A DNA stretch of 54,161 nt from Pseudarthrobacter naphthalenicus (GCF_029076445.1 NZ_JARESG010000023.1:1-54161); one strand, 5' to 3'; numbered from the stretch's first letter, positions 8,308 through 17,062 are shown. The notes: generated by a model not told the origin, from the letters alone. A program made the numbers and translations.

Positions 8308-8595
8308 ATGTTGTTCTCCAAGGCCCTCGAATGGTCAAGCTTTGCCATCACCGAGATACCGAACCCGGGCACCGGCGAGGCCCCTCCCGGCGCTGAAGGG
8401 TTGCTGACGATCCTCAAGTGGGTCGCCTGGATCGTCTTCGGCCTGGCCGTGGCCGGCATCCTGATCACAGCCGGAACGATGATGATCAACAACCGACGCG
8501 GCGAGGGCGGCGAGCACGCCGGCCGGCTGGCATGGGTCCTCGGCGGCTGCATCCTCGCAGCCTCCGCTGGCGGCGTCGTTGGCGCCCTGGTCTAA
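8308..8595 (+). CDS. Small two-helix membrane protein, VirB2/TrbC pilin-like
   Basis: This 95-aa protein has hydrophobic segments at about 35-58 (ILKWVAWIVFGLAVAGILITAG) and 73-94, joined by a short basic loop (NNRRGEGGE). That is the layout of VirB2/TrbC-type subunits. An AGAAAGAAG ribosome site lies upstream, and it sits between the DUF6668 gene and the membrane-anchored protein. Pilin identity is inferred from size, topology and position. Gram-positive systems often have a short membrane protein here of uncertain role. Confidence 0.6.
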   Translation: MLFSKALEWSSFAITEIPNPGTGEAPPGAEGLLTILKWVAWIVFGLAVAGILITAGTMMINNRRGEGGEHAGRLAWVLGGCILAASAGGVVGALV

Positions 8596-8606
8596 GGAGC
8601 TTTGCC

Positions 8607-9332
8607 ATGACTGAACCGACAGTGAACGAAGACCAGAATCCGCTGACCAAACCTAAGTTCATCATCTCGGCCGTTGTCGTGGCGATCATTGTCGCGCTCG
8701 GGATCATCCTCGCCCTGGTTCCCAGAGGTGGGGAAACGGCGTCCCCTGAACCGAGCACCATCAACACAAGCACCAGCAGCGGCCAACCGACCGCGGCGTC
8801 GGCGTCCAGCGTGTGCGGCCTGCCATCCGGTGACCAGGCCAAGCCGGCCGCCGCACCCGCCGATACCAAATGGGAATTGGTCGGCAAGATCGCCGCACCA
8901 ACATCGCCGACGCAATTCGGCCCCGGCAAGACCGAAACCAATGGACTCCGCTCCTGCTTTGCACACTCACCCACCGGGGCGCTCTACGCCGGGGCAAACA
9001 TGATTGTTCTCGGGAGTTCTGGACGTCCCGACCTGTTGGCCCAGCATCTCGTGGTCGAGGGACCGGAACGAGACAAGATGCTGTCGGAGCCACCGACCAG
9101 CGCCCCGACGACGGCACCGTTTCAGATCGCGGGCTACAAGGTCGTGGACTACACCGGCGACCGCGCCGTCATTGAATACGGCCTCACAGCAGCAAACGGC
9201 AGCGTCGGGTCAGTGCCCGTGGCAATGCAGTGGCAAGGCGGCGATTGGAAATGGGTTCTGCCCGCCACTGGCATGGCAGAAGCACGACAGCTCTCTGATT
9301 TGAACAGCTTCATTAGTTGGGCGGGGGTCTAA
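8607..9332 (+). CDS. Membrane-anchored extracytoplasmic protein of the secretion operon
   Basis: This 241-aa protein has a short cytoplasmic N-terminus, one transmembrane helix (about 20-38) and a Ser/Thr/Pro-rich linker (45-68). The extracytoplasmic domain starts at VCGLPSGDQ (about 71) and contains TKWELVG and repeated PT-rich turns. The ATG at 8607 follows AAGGAG at ideal spacing. The architecture resembles the VirB8-like or DUF8175-type accessory subunits conserved in actinobacterial transfer regions. The name is tentative, but membership of the secretion complex is well supported by operon position. Confidence 0.65.
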   Translation: MTEPTVNEDQNPLTKPKFIISAVVVAIIVALGIILALVPRGGETASPEPSTINTSTSSGQPTAASASSVCGLPSGDQAKPAAAPADTKWELVGKIAAPTSPTQFGPGKTETNGLRSCFAHSPTGALYAGANMIVLGSSGRPDLLAQHLVVEGPERDKMLSEPPTSAPTTAPFQIAGYKVVDYTGDRAVIEYGLTAANGSVGSVPVAMQWQGGDWKWVLPATGMAEARQLSDLNSFISWAGV

Positions 9333-9334
9333 CT

Positions 9335-10651
9335 TTGTTTCCGGCCAACGAGAACGGGCAGCCCTGCAAACCGTGGGAAGTTGGATGCGTCGTTTCAGAC
9401 TGGGCGAATGATCGTGCCAATGACGCGGTCAAGAACATGGCTCAGGCAGTCGCAGACGCTGTGGGAAACGTCGTCAAGACGCTTGGGACGTTTTGGGTGA
9501 ATGTGGGAACTCCCGCTCTAACCGCAGCCCCGGGTGGGTCGACTGCGAGTGATCCGGTGTTGTTTCTGCAGAACAGTCTCTATTTCTGGACGGCTTCCTT
9601 GGCTGTGCTGTCCGTCCTCGTGGGTGCCGCCAAGATGACGATTGAGCGCAGGGGTGCACCGTTGCGGGATCTGGTGCGTTCGCTGGCGACCCTGATCGTC
9701 GTCTCCGGCGCTGGTGTCGCAGCAGTGGGACTGCTGACGGTTGCCGCTGATCAGTTCTCGGCTTGGATCATCACTAACTCCACGAACGGCACCTCGTTCA
9801 ACGAGAACATCACAGCCTTGTTGGCGCTTTCGGCCACCAGCCCGCTCGGGTCGATCATGATCATTCTCCTAGGGCTGGTCGCGATTCTGGCCTCCGTCAT
9901 GCAGATCGTGCTCATGATCATCCGCGGTGGCCTGCTCGTCATCCTGACGGGGATCTTCCCTACGGCTGCAGCTTTCACCAACACCGAAGCTGGCAAGGGG
10001 TGGTTCCAGAAGTGCACGGCATGGCTGATCGCCTTCATTCTCTACAAGCCCGCGGCCGCCATTATTTACGCGACCGCCTTCCAGCTCAGCGGCAGCAAGA
10101 TCTTCGGGAACGTTGGTGACGGCAAGGACTTCGGCTCCGCGCTCCTGGCAACGGTCACCGGGCTGGCTCTGATGATCATTGCCCTGTTCGCCATGCCGGC
10201 CCTCATGCGGTTCGTCACCCCGATGGTTGGTGCTGTCGCTGGCGGCGGTGGAGCTCTGGCTGCGGGAGCGGTCGGCGCACTGGCGTCCGGCGCGATCAGC
10301 ATGGGCAGCGCCGGGCGAGGCGGCGGATCATCCACCAGCTCGACGACAACCAACAGCACCTCGAGCCAAGGCCCTGGATCGCAGGGCCCCTCCGGCACTG
10401 GCAGCCAGGGAACGGCAGGAACGTCCGGCACGGCAGGCAAGACCGGCATCCAGCGTGGGGCCACTGGCGCGGGAACATCTCCCGGTGCCGGTAGTACTGC
10501 CTCAGGCAGCGGAGCGACCGCCAGCGGTGGCGCTGCGGCCGGAGGCGCCGCCGGTGTCGCCGTACTGGCAGCACAGAAGGGCGCTGAAGCAGGCCAGGCC
10601 GCTTCCGGGGCCATCAAAGACATGAGCGAAGAATCCACGGGGGGTGCCTGA
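9335..10651 (+). CDS. TrbL/VirB6-like polytopic channel protein
   Basis: This protein is about 438 aa and probably uses a TTG start at 9335 behind a GGGCGGGGG ribosome site; a TTG at 9317 is the alternative. After a short amphipathic N-terminus (NGQPCKPWEVGCVVSDWAND) it has at least six hydrophobic helices between about 75 and 310. A Gly/Ser/Thr/Ala-rich low-complexity tail of about 130 residues follows. The CxxWEVGCVVSDW start and helix pattern are those of actinobacterial TrbL/VirB6 proteins, which form the inner-membrane part of the conjugation channel. It ends one base before the next gene. Confidence 0.78.
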   Translation: MFPANENGQPCKPWEVGCVVSDWANDRANDAVKNMAQAVADAVGNVVKTLGTFWVNVGTPALTAAPGGSTASDPVLFLQNSLYFWTASLAVLSVLVGAAKMTIERRGAPLRDLVRSLATLIVVSGAGVAAVGLLTVAADQFSAWIITNSTNGTSFNENITALLALSATSPLGSIMIILLGLVAILASVMQIVLMIIRGGLLVILTGIFPTAAAFTNTEAGKGWFQKCTAWLIAFILYKPAAAIIYATAFQLSGSKIFGNVGDGKDFGSALLATVTGLALMIIALFAMPALMRFVTPMVGAVAGGGGALAAGAVGALASGAISMGSAGRGGGSSTSSTTTNSTSSQGPGSQGPSGTGSQGTAGTSGTAGKTGIQRGATGAGTSPGAGSTASGSGATASGGAAAGGAAGVAVLAAQKGAEAGQAASGAIKDMSEESTGGA

Positions 10652-10652
10652 G

Positions 10653-12164
10653 ATGGCTGCAATCGAGAACACATACAGGGAACCGACCTACGGCAACTGG
10701 CGGCGTCCGCGCAAAGCGGGCATTGGCACCCTGGGTGGGCTGGCAACAGCCGGTTTGTTTGTTGGCCTCATCATCACGGTGATTTGTCTCTTTGTCGGCG
10801 GCTGGTTCGCCGGGCTCGTTGCCCTGTTCATTCTTGGGGTGGCTTTGGCCGTCGTCTCTGTGACCGACAAGCACAACAAGTCCGTGGGGGAGCGGGCCTT
10901 CGCCCGGTTGGCGTTCCGCTCGGCGCGGCGCAGGAAGGCCAATATCTATCGCTCCGGTCCGCTGGGACTGACGCCCTGGGGCGAGTTCCAGCTGCCTGGG
11001 ATCTCCGCCGGTTCCAAGCTTTACGAGTTCACCGATTCCTATGGCCGCCCCTTTGCACTGATCCACCTTCCCTCCACCGCCCACTACACCGTTGTCTTTG
11101 GCACCCAGCCCGACGGGGCGTCTCTGGTTGATCCCGAACAGATTGATGCTTGGGTGGCGAACTGGGGCGGATGGCTGGCCTCGTTGTCGAACGAGCCAGC
11201 CGTCGTCGCCGCATCGGTCACGGTCGAAACCGCGCCCGATTCCGGGGCGCGGCTGCGGCGGGAAGTTGAATCGAACATCCATGATGACGCCCCTGACATT
11301 GCCAAGGCCATGCTCCGGGAGGCCCTGGCGACTTACCCGCAGGGTTCGGCCACGATCCGTGCTTGGGTCGCGCTGACGTTCAGTGCCGCTGCCCGGGCCG
11401 GCGGCAAGCGGCGCACCGCCGAAGAGATCGCTCGGGATCTCGCTTCGCGGCTTCCCAGCCTGACCGAGCGGCTGGAATCCACCGGCGCCGGGGCGTGTGC
11501 ACCGTTGAATGCCCAGGAACTGTGTGAGGTCGTGCGGGTCGCGTACGACCCTGCAGCGGCACGGCTCATTGACGAAGCCCACTACCAGGGCACACCTGTG
11601 GACCTGGACTGGGGCGACGTTGGACCGTCCGCCCACCAAGCGGGCTGGGACGGCTACCGCCACGATTCCGGGCACTCGGTGTCCTGGACCATGACGGGCG
11701 CACCCCGCGGACACATCCTGGCCTCGGCTCTGGCCCGCTTGGTCGCACCGCACGGGGAGATTGCCCGCAAGCGGGTCACCTTGCTGTACCGGCCGATCGA
11801 AGCAGGCCGCGCAGCCGCCATCGTGGAGTCAGACCAAACCAGCGCCCTGACCCGGGCCTCCTCCACCAACCGGCCCACAGCCCGCGCCCTGGTCGACGCC
11901 CGCGCGGCGCAGGCCACCGCAGCGGAGGAAGCCAAGGGTGCCGGGCTGGTCAACTTCGGCATGGTCGTCACGGCTACGGTGCTGTCCTCCCGTGACCTTG
12001 AGGACGCCGTGGCCGTCGTGGAAGGCAACCTCGGTCCGTCGGCGCGCCTGTTGTTACGGCGCGCTTACGGCTCACAGGATTCTGCCTTCGCCGCGTCCCT
12101 GCCACTGGGACTGGTCCTGCCCAAGCACCTGAAGGTTCCCGAAGAGATCCGCGAGGCCATGTGA
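10653..12164 (+). CDS. SCO6880-family conjugation protein (VirB4 N-terminal partner)
   Basis: This 503-aa protein has two adjacent transmembrane helices near the N-terminus (about 27-70, around GLFVGLIITVICLFVGG). A long cytosolic region of mixed alpha/beta character without a P-loop follows. Size, membrane hairpin and position directly before a VirB4-type ATPase fit the SCO6880 family, in which the VirB4 N-terminal domain and a VirB3-like membrane part are carried on a separate protein. GGGGGG eight nt upstream supports the ATG at 10653. The stop overlaps the start of the ATPase gene. Confidence 0.72.
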   Translation: MAAIENTYREPTYGNWRRPRKAGIGTLGGLATAGLFVGLIITVICLFVGGWFAGLVALFILGVALAVVSVTDKHNKSVGERAFARLAFRSARRRKANIYRSGPLGLTPWGEFQLPGISAGSKLYEFTDSYGRPFALIHLPSTAHYTVVFGTQPDGASLVDPEQIDAWVANWGGWLASLSNEPAVVAASVTVETAPDSGARLRREVESNIHDDAPDIAKAMLREALATYPQGSATIRAWVALTFSAAARAGGKRRTAEEIARDLASRLPSLTERLESTGAGACAPLNAQELCEVVRVAYDPAAARLIDEAHYQGTPVDLDWGDVGPSAHQAGWDGYRHDSGHSVSWTMTGAPRGHILASALARLVAPHGEIARKRVTLLYRPIEAGRAAAIVESDQTSALTRASSTNRPTARALVDARAAQATAAEEAKGAGLVNFGMVVTATVLSSRDLEDAVAVVEGNLGPSARLLLRRAYGSQDSAFAASLPLGLVLPKHLKVPEEIREAM

Positions 12165-13783
12165 TGTTCGCCAACTTGACCAAACACCAGCGCACACAGG
12201 CCCCAACCACGAAGCTCGCCACAGCGGTCACCCGCCGCCCGGGCCTTCGGGGCTGGCGCGGCCGCGGACAGGGCGAAGCCGTCTACGTCACTGCAGCCGA
12301 CGAATGGCGCGGAACCTCCGTCCAGGTCTGCGGTCTCTGGCCGTTCGTGGGCGGGTCCGGAACCCCGATCCTGGGAGTCCCCATCGGCGTTCACACCGAC
12401 ACCGGAGCACCCTTCAGCGCCGATCCCATCAGCTGGTTCATGCACGGCATGATCAACAACCCCTCCATGTTCGTCCTTGGCCTGCCGCACTACGGCAAAT
12501 CCACCCTGGTCCGGCACATCGTCCTAGGCCTGGCAGGCCGGAGCATCAACCCGTTGATCCTCGGTGACCTGAAGCCGGACTACGTTGACCTGATCGAAGC
12601 TCTCGGCGGGCAGGTCATCAGTCTGGGCCCCGGGCGCGGCCACCTGAACGTCCTGGACCCCGGTGAAGCCACCGGCGCCGCCGTCAGGCTGCTCGCCTCG
12701 GCCGCGGAACACCGGGCCAACGCGAACCGGACCCTGAACGATCCAGATGGCGACCAGGCCGCGGCCGCGCCGCTGCTCGCTGCAGCAGTGAAGGCAGAGA
12801 AGCTGGCCGAACAGCTGATGGCCGACTCGCACAACCGGCGCCTGAACATGATCACGGCGCTGATCACCATCGTGCGCAACGCCAAACCCAGCGCCCACGA
12901 GGAATCCCTGATTGACCGGGCCCTGCACATCCTGGACGAGCGCCTGGACCGTGTTCCCCTGATCGGGGACCTGATCGAGGTCATCAAAGACGCCCCCGAC
13001 GAGCTGCGCGCCATCGCCCTCGACCGCGGCGACATGAGCCGCTACCTCGACGCTACCGACCAGCTGCGCCAATCGCTGTACTCCCTCGACGGCTCAGGCC
13101 GGTTCTCGGACATGTTCTCCCAGCCCACCGACCAGCCGATGGACCTGACCAAACCCGTGGTTTTCGACCTCTCAGGAATCTCCGACACGCAGCGCGACAT
13201 CCAAGCGGCCTGCCTGCTGGCGTGCTGGTCAACCGGGTTCGCCACCGTCCAGGTCGCCCACACCCTGGCAGACGCCGGCCTGGAACCGCGGCGGAACTAC
13301 TTTGTCGTCATGGACGAACTCTGGCGGGCCCTGCGCTCCGGTGAAGGCATGGTCGACCGGGTTGACTCGCTGACCCGTCTGAACCGGACCGAAGGCGTCG
13401 GGCAGGCCATGATCACGCACACCATGAGCGACCTCGAAGCCCTGCCCACCGAATCCGAACGGATGAAAGCGCGCGGATTCGTCGAACGCTCCGGCATGGT
13501 CGTCTGCGGCGCGCTGCCCGGAGCCGAAATGGAAAAACTCAACAAAGCCGTCACCCTCTCCCGTGCCGAACAAGCCCGCCTCATCTCATGGGCAGACCCC
13601 GGCTCATGGACCGACGTCGGCGGATCCCGCAAACGCGTCCGCCCGGGCCTGGGCAAATTCCTCTTCAAAGTCGGCGGCCGCCCCGGAATCCCCGTGGCCT
13701 TGAAGCTAACCAGCGTCGAAAAATCGCTCCACGATACAAACAAGCGCTGGACGAAACTTCGGAGCGCGGAAGGGGAGAACTGA
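12164..13783 (+). CDS. VirB4/TraC-like conjugation ATPase
   Basis: This 539-aa protein has Walker A in GLPHYGKSTLVRH (about 106-118; the loop is GLPHYGKST rather than a Gly-rich form). Walker B is YFVVMDELWRAL (about 377-388), followed by a conserved SLTRLNRTEGVGQAMITHTMSDL region typical of the VirB4/TraC/HerA group. It corresponds to the C-terminal motor half of VirB4, the N-terminal half being the preceding gene. It powers channel assembly and substrate transfer at the membrane. The ATG at 12164 overlaps the previous stop by one base (TGATG). A GTG at 12161 is possible. Confidence 0.85.
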   Translation: MFANLTKHQRTQAPTTKLATAVTRRPGLRGWRGRGQGEAVYVTAADEWRGTSVQVCGLWPFVGGSGTPILGVPIGVHTDTGAPFSADPISWFMHGMINNPSMFVLGLPHYGKSTLVRHIVLGLAGRSINPLILGDLKPDYVDLIEALGGQVISLGPGRGHLNVLDPGEATGAAVRLLASAAEHRANANRTLNDPDGDQAAAAPLLAAAVKAEKLAEQLMADSHNRRLNMITALITIVRNAKPSAHEESLIDRALHILDERLDRVPLIGDLIEVIKDAPDELRAIALDRGDMSRYLDATDQLRQSLYSLDGSGRFSDMFSQPTDQPMDLTKPVVFDLSGISDTQRDIQAACLLACWSTGFATVQVAHTLADAGLEPRRNYFVVMDELWRALRSGEGMVDRVDSLTRLNRTEGVGQAMITHTMSDLEALPTESERMKARGFVERSGMVVCGALPGAEMEKLNKAVTLSRAEQARLISWADPGSWTDVGGSRKRVRPGLGKFLFKVGGRPGIPVALKLTSVEKSLHDTNKRWTKLRSAEGEN

Positions 13784-15552
13784 TGGGTGCACCAAGCAGC
13801 GGCAAACGCTCCCGGATGGATACCGAGACCATCCTGCTCTGGGTCTTCATCACCACCGTGGTGCTCGGTGTCGGCTCGGTGGCCGGTGCCGTGCACCTCG
13901 GGTCGCTCCTGTCTAATGACGGCCAGAAACTGCCGGCAAACCCGTTTGAACTGGCCTTCGGCCTGCTCTCGCAGAAGGTCACGTGGCCCGCGGCCGCGAC
14001 CTGGGTACTGATCGGCTTCGGCGTCCTCATCATCGTTGTGGCCGTTCTGGTGGTCCGTGCGGTGCTGCGGAAACGGTCCAAGCGTTCTCGTGTGGACGCC
14101 GCGGCCCAGCACATGGCCAAGGGCCGGGACCTGCGGGCCCTGAGCCTGCGCGGGGCTACGGCCACCGCCGAACGTCTGGGAGTGAAGGGCTCACCGGGCG
14201 TCCCGGTCGGCAAGACGGTTCTGGGCGGGCAGATGGTCTACGGATCCTGGGAAGACATGCACATCGACATCTGGGGACCCCGGACGGGCAAGACCACGTC
14301 AAGGGCGATCCCGGCGATCCTTGCCACCCCGGGCGCCGCTTTGGTGACCTCGAACAAGCGGGACATCGTCGACGGAACCCGCGATGTCCGTGCCGCCGAG
14401 GGCCCGGTCTGGGTCTTCGACCCGCAGTCCGTCGCCCTCGAGGAACCCACTTGGTGGTGGAACCCCCTGTCCTATGTCACGGACGAAGTGAAGGCTGCAC
14501 GCCTGGCAGACCACTTCGCGGCCGGTTCCCGCGGCCCGGATGCCAAGACGGACGCCTACTTTGATCCCGCGGGCCAGGATCTCCTTGCCGGGCTCCTGCT
14601 CGCCGCGGCCCTCGACGGCCTGCCGATCACGCAGGTCCACACCTGGCTGACCCGTCCCTCCGACGACGAAGCAGTGGACATCCTCAAAGCCCACGGGTTC
14701 CTGCAGACTTCCAACGCCGTCGGCGGTGTCATCAACGCTCCCGAGAAGCAACGCGGCGGCGTGTACGGCACGGCGCTGCAAATGGCCTCCTGCCTCACCA
14801 ACCGGCAAGTCGCCCGATGGGTGACACCCCAGGGCGACGACGACCAGCGGCCCCAGTTCGATCCAGCAGAGTTCGTCCGGTCCAAGGGGACCCTGTACAG
14901 CCTGTCCAAGGAAGGCAAAGGCACCGCCGGCCCGCTGGTGACGGCACTGACCGTGGCCACGGTCGAGGCCGCCGAAGAACTCGCCGTCCACTCGCCCGGC
15001 GGCAGGCTGGCCACACCCATGGTCGGCGTTCTGGACGAAGCAGCAAACGTCTGCCGGTGGCGCGAGCTGCCGAACCTCTACAGCCACTACGGTTCACGCG
15101 GCATCGTCCTGATGACCATCCTCCAGTCCTGGTCCCAGGGTGTTGAAGTGTGGGGCCGGGACGGGATGCGCAAGCTCTGGAGCGCCTCCAACATCAAGGT
15201 CTACGGCGGCGGTGTCGCCGAAGCCGAATTCCTGAACGAGCTCGCGCAGCTCGTGGGGGAGTACCGGTACTCCAACATGACCAGAAGCCGCTCCAAACAA
15301 GGCACCTCCTACAGCCACGACGACGACCGTAAAGAACGCACCCTGGATGTGGCGGACTTGGCCGCGTTCCCGCGCGGCCGGGCCATAATGTTCGCCTCCG
15401 GCGCCCCGGCGGCATTGCTGGAGACGGTGCCCTGGATGAGCGGATCGCAGGCTGACGCGGTGCGTGCCTCCATCAACGCACATGACCCAGCGAACAAGCC
15501 GGCGGCCGCGGCCGGGAACCGGTGGATCTCCGCGGGTGCCACTCATGAGTGA
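13783..15552 (+). CDS. VirD4/TraG-type coupling protein
   Basis: This 589-aa protein has two N-terminal transmembrane helices (about 18-38 and 72-93). Walker A is GPRTGKTTS at about 165-173, followed by LVTSNKRDIVDGTRDVR. Walker B is VGVLDEAANVC, and a TraG-like SLSKEGKGTAGPLVTAL region precedes it. This is the type IV coupling protein that recruits the relaxosome and pumps DNA. The ATG overlaps the VirB4-like stop (TGATG) and has GGGGAG upstream. Despite this gene, no relaxase can be found in the window. Confidence 0.9.
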   Translation: MGAPSSGKRSRMDTETILLWVFITTVVLGVGSVAGAVHLGSLLSNDGQKLPANPFELAFGLLSQKVTWPAAATWVLIGFGVLIIVVAVLVVRAVLRKRSKRSRVDAAAQHMAKGRDLRALSLRGATATAERLGVKGSPGVPVGKTVLGGQMVYGSWEDMHIDIWGPRTGKTTSRAIPAILATPGAALVTSNKRDIVDGTRDVRAAEGPVWVFDPQSVALEEPTWWWNPLSYVTDEVKAARLADHFAAGSRGPDAKTDAYFDPAGQDLLAGLLLAAALDGLPITQVHTWLTRPSDDEAVDILKAHGFLQTSNAVGGVINAPEKQRGGVYGTALQMASCLTNRQVARWVTPQGDDDQRPQFDPAEFVRSKGTLYSLSKEGKGTAGPLVTALTVATVEAAEELAVHSPGGRLATPMVGVLDEAANVCRWRELPNLYSHYGSRGIVLMTILQSWSQGVEVWGRDGMRKLWSASNIKVYGGGVAEAEFLNELAQLVGEYRYSNMTRSRSKQGTSYSHDDDRKERTLDVADLAAFPRGRAIMFASGAPAALLETVPWMSGSQADAVRASINAHDPANKPAAAAGNRWISAGATHE

Positions 15553-15967
15553 GGGCCTGGGGGAGTGGGACGACGAACTGGAGGACACCGCAGCCCCCAC
15601 GGAAGCAGCCGAGGAGGACGCGGACGCCCCGGCATTGTTCTACCCGAATGTGGCCGAGTTCGTCAGCAACAAGCTGGCCACCAGCTACCGCCGGCAACTC
15701 AATGTCCAGGGCGGCGTGACCTGGTGCCCGCAGTGGTGGAAGCACGCCGAAGCGATCAGCCGCCTCGAAGCGCTCTGGCGAGCATGGGAATTCCTGCGCC
15801 GGGACGGCACCACAGGCATGAGCGTGTGGTGGAGGGATCACGCAGACCACCACATGTCCGTCCTGCTCTCCACTGATGGGCCCTTCAAGGGCTGCACCCC
15901 GGACGACGGCCACCGGGCCAAACTTGCCCCTCTACCCTGCGAGGAAGCACCCCCAGGGCTGTTTTAG
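15545..15967 (+). CDS. DUF4913 protein, last gene of the secretion operon
   Basis: This 140-aa protein has an acidic N-terminus (about 1-33). The conserved block LFYPNVAEFVSNKLATSYRR, then WCPQWWKHAEAISRLEALWRAWEFLR, then SVWWRDHADHHMSVLL is the hallmark of DUF4913, a family of unknown function attached to actinobacterial transfer regions. It starts inside the coupling-protein gene (8-bp overlap), so it is co-translated with it. It may be a cytosolic adaptor of the coupling protein. The extended frame upstream is not used. Confidence 0.75.
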   Translation: MSEGLGEWDDELEDTAAPTEAAEEDADAPALFYPNVAEFVSNKLATSYRRQLNVQGGVTWCPQWWKHAEAISRLEALWRAWEFLRRDGTTGMSVWWRDHADHHMSVLLSTDGPFKGCTPDDGHRAKLAPLPCEEAPPGLF

Positions 15968-16145
15968 ACCGTGTACTGTCAGCCAACGCCAAGGTGACCA
16001 CGCGCTGTCCATAGCTGGGGTCAATCCGGGTTTATCCACGGCTGGAAATCGGGAGCCATCGGGAAAGCTCCCTCAGCAGCAGTAGCGGTGGATAACCCAT
16101 CAGGATTGTCCCCGGCTGTGGGCAGCGAGCTCAGTGTCACTCCAA
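15968..16145. other. Gene-free segment with DnaA-box-like inverted repeats (candidate oriT or oriV)
   Basis: TTATCCACG (16032-16040) and its inverse counterpart GGTGGATAA (16087-16095) each match the DnaA box TTATNCACA at eight of nine positions. They extend to a longer imperfect inverted repeat (GGGTTTATCCAC / GTGGATAACCC). A hairpin, GGGAGC / GCTCCC (16051-16056 / 16067-16072), lies between them. TGTCCnnnGCTG words occur on both flanks. Position right behind the transfer operon makes an oriT possible, while the DnaA-like boxes favour an origin of replication. Confidence 0.35.
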
Positions 16146-16146
16146 C

Positions 16147-16183
16147 GCCAAGACCCCCAGGGAGTTTCCCCAGGGGTGTTGGC
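16147..16183. terminator. Bidirectional hairpin between convergent transcripts
   Basis: GCCAAGACCCC (16147-16157) pairs with GGGGTGTTGGC (16173-16183), 10 of 11 positions. It lies between the end of the rightward secretion operon and the end of the leftward DUF3892 gene. There is no T-tract. Confidence 0.5.
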
Positions 16184-16195
16184 TGCCAATGAACC

Positions 16196-16477
16196 TTAGA
16201 ATCTGGGCAACGACAGAAGGTTGTTAGTCCATTGCTGATCAGCATAGGTCCGAAGATACGGAGCTGCAGATTGGGGCCGAACTACGCCGACCTCCACTCT
16301 TGAGGAGCCAGATCCTACGTACGCCCGGCCCTTCTTTACATCGATAAATTCGACCATTGCAGGCTTCGTGCTGGTTCCGCTGCCGTTATCCGCGTCATTG
16401 ACCCACTTGTAGCTCGTGATGTGTTGATGATCCTCTGGGAATCCTTCAACGCGCACGTGGGTAATTCTTACCGCCAT
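16196..16477 (-). CDS. DUF3892 small protein
   Basis: This 93-aa protein has an N-terminus MAVRITHVRVEGFPEDHQHITSYKW and a later DVKKGRAYV, followed by an aromatic C-terminus. These match the compact beta-rich DUF3892 family, whose function is unknown and which often occurs on mobile elements. The ATG at 16477 follows TAGGAG at suitable spacing. The next leftward gene is the 69-aa repeat protein. Confidence 0.65.
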   Translation of the reverse strand: MAVRITHVRVEGFPEDHQHITSYKWVNDADNGSGTSTKPAMVEFIDVKKGRAYVGSGSSRVEVGVVRPQSAAPYLRTYADQQWTNNLLSLPRF

Positions 16478-16546
16478 GGATTACTCCTAGTTATTTGACT
16501 GCCTCTACGTGTTCCCGCGTTACCCTGATCTCCTTGCTGAGGGAGA

Positions 16547-16756
16547 TCAGACCTGCTGCGTTATGGTCCCGCCGGGGTTACGCCGAACTGTCGCATCAGT
16601 GACGAACCGTCCCGTTGATGCCGAACGATTAACACTTCGGCTATTTCCGGTCCCGGCACCAACCCGTTCAGTGGTTGTCGTCCGGGGAGATCTGGCGGCA
16701 GTCGCTTTGGTTACAAAACGTCCGGTTCGCGCGCTGCGGCTAACTGATCGTGCCAT
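16547..16756 (-). CDS. 69-aa protein built of two copies of one basic repeat
   Basis: The ATG at 16756 has a strong ribosome site (GAGGAGG), giving 69 aa. An upstream in-frame start at 16846 has none. Residues about 4-30 (SVSRSARTGRFVTKATAARS) and 41-67 (SVNRSASTGRFVTDATVRRN) are clearly duplicated, each ending in a Thr-rich TTTTE or GTITQ stretch. The RSAxTGRFVTxATxxR unit is basic. I recognise it as a recurring actinobacterial small-protein motif but know no function. It lies just upstream of the DUF3892 gene and may be co-transcribed with it. Confidence 0.6.
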   Translation of the reverse strand: MARSVSRSARTGRFVTKATAARSPRTTTTERVGAGTGNSRSVNRSASTGRFVTDATVRRNPGGTITQQV

Positions 16757-16875
16757 GGTGTCCTCCTCAGAACACTCATCCGAGGGGGAGGGCGCCCATT
16801 CGGGGGCGCCTGTGGCTCCGTTAGAATCGCTAGTACCACTAACCATGGAACTTGCGGTCCTGACCTCGAGTTGCT

Positions 16876-16909
16876 GGGCGGGCCCGCTGGAACGGGTCCG
16901 CCCTTTTTT
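16876..16909 (+). terminator. Strong rho-independent terminator without an obvious upstream gene
   Basis: GGGCGGGCCCG (16876-16886) pairs with CGGGTCCGCCC (16893-16903) and is followed by six T residues (16904-16909), reading rightward. A second perfect hairpin, GGCGCCC / GGGCGCC, sits upstream at about 16791-16810. No rightward gene is found between 15967 and this site. Confidence 0.75.
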
Positions 16910-17062
16910 GTATCGGAGCTGCCGACGCTTCCACTGTAATCGTCTCGGCCTTTCGGTGCAAGGGTGAAGACAGGTTGCGAGTTCTGCGGTATAGTTTTCA
17001 TACGAGGTTGAGCATTTCCTGTAGCGTGTTGTTCACATCAGGGGTGAAGGACGGCTTACAGA

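Noticed and set aside
10614..11753. 379-aa open frame on the minus strand
   Set aside because: It lies wholly antisense to the TrbL and SCO6880-type genes. It has repetitive GC-driven composition, no recognisable domain and no ribosome site.
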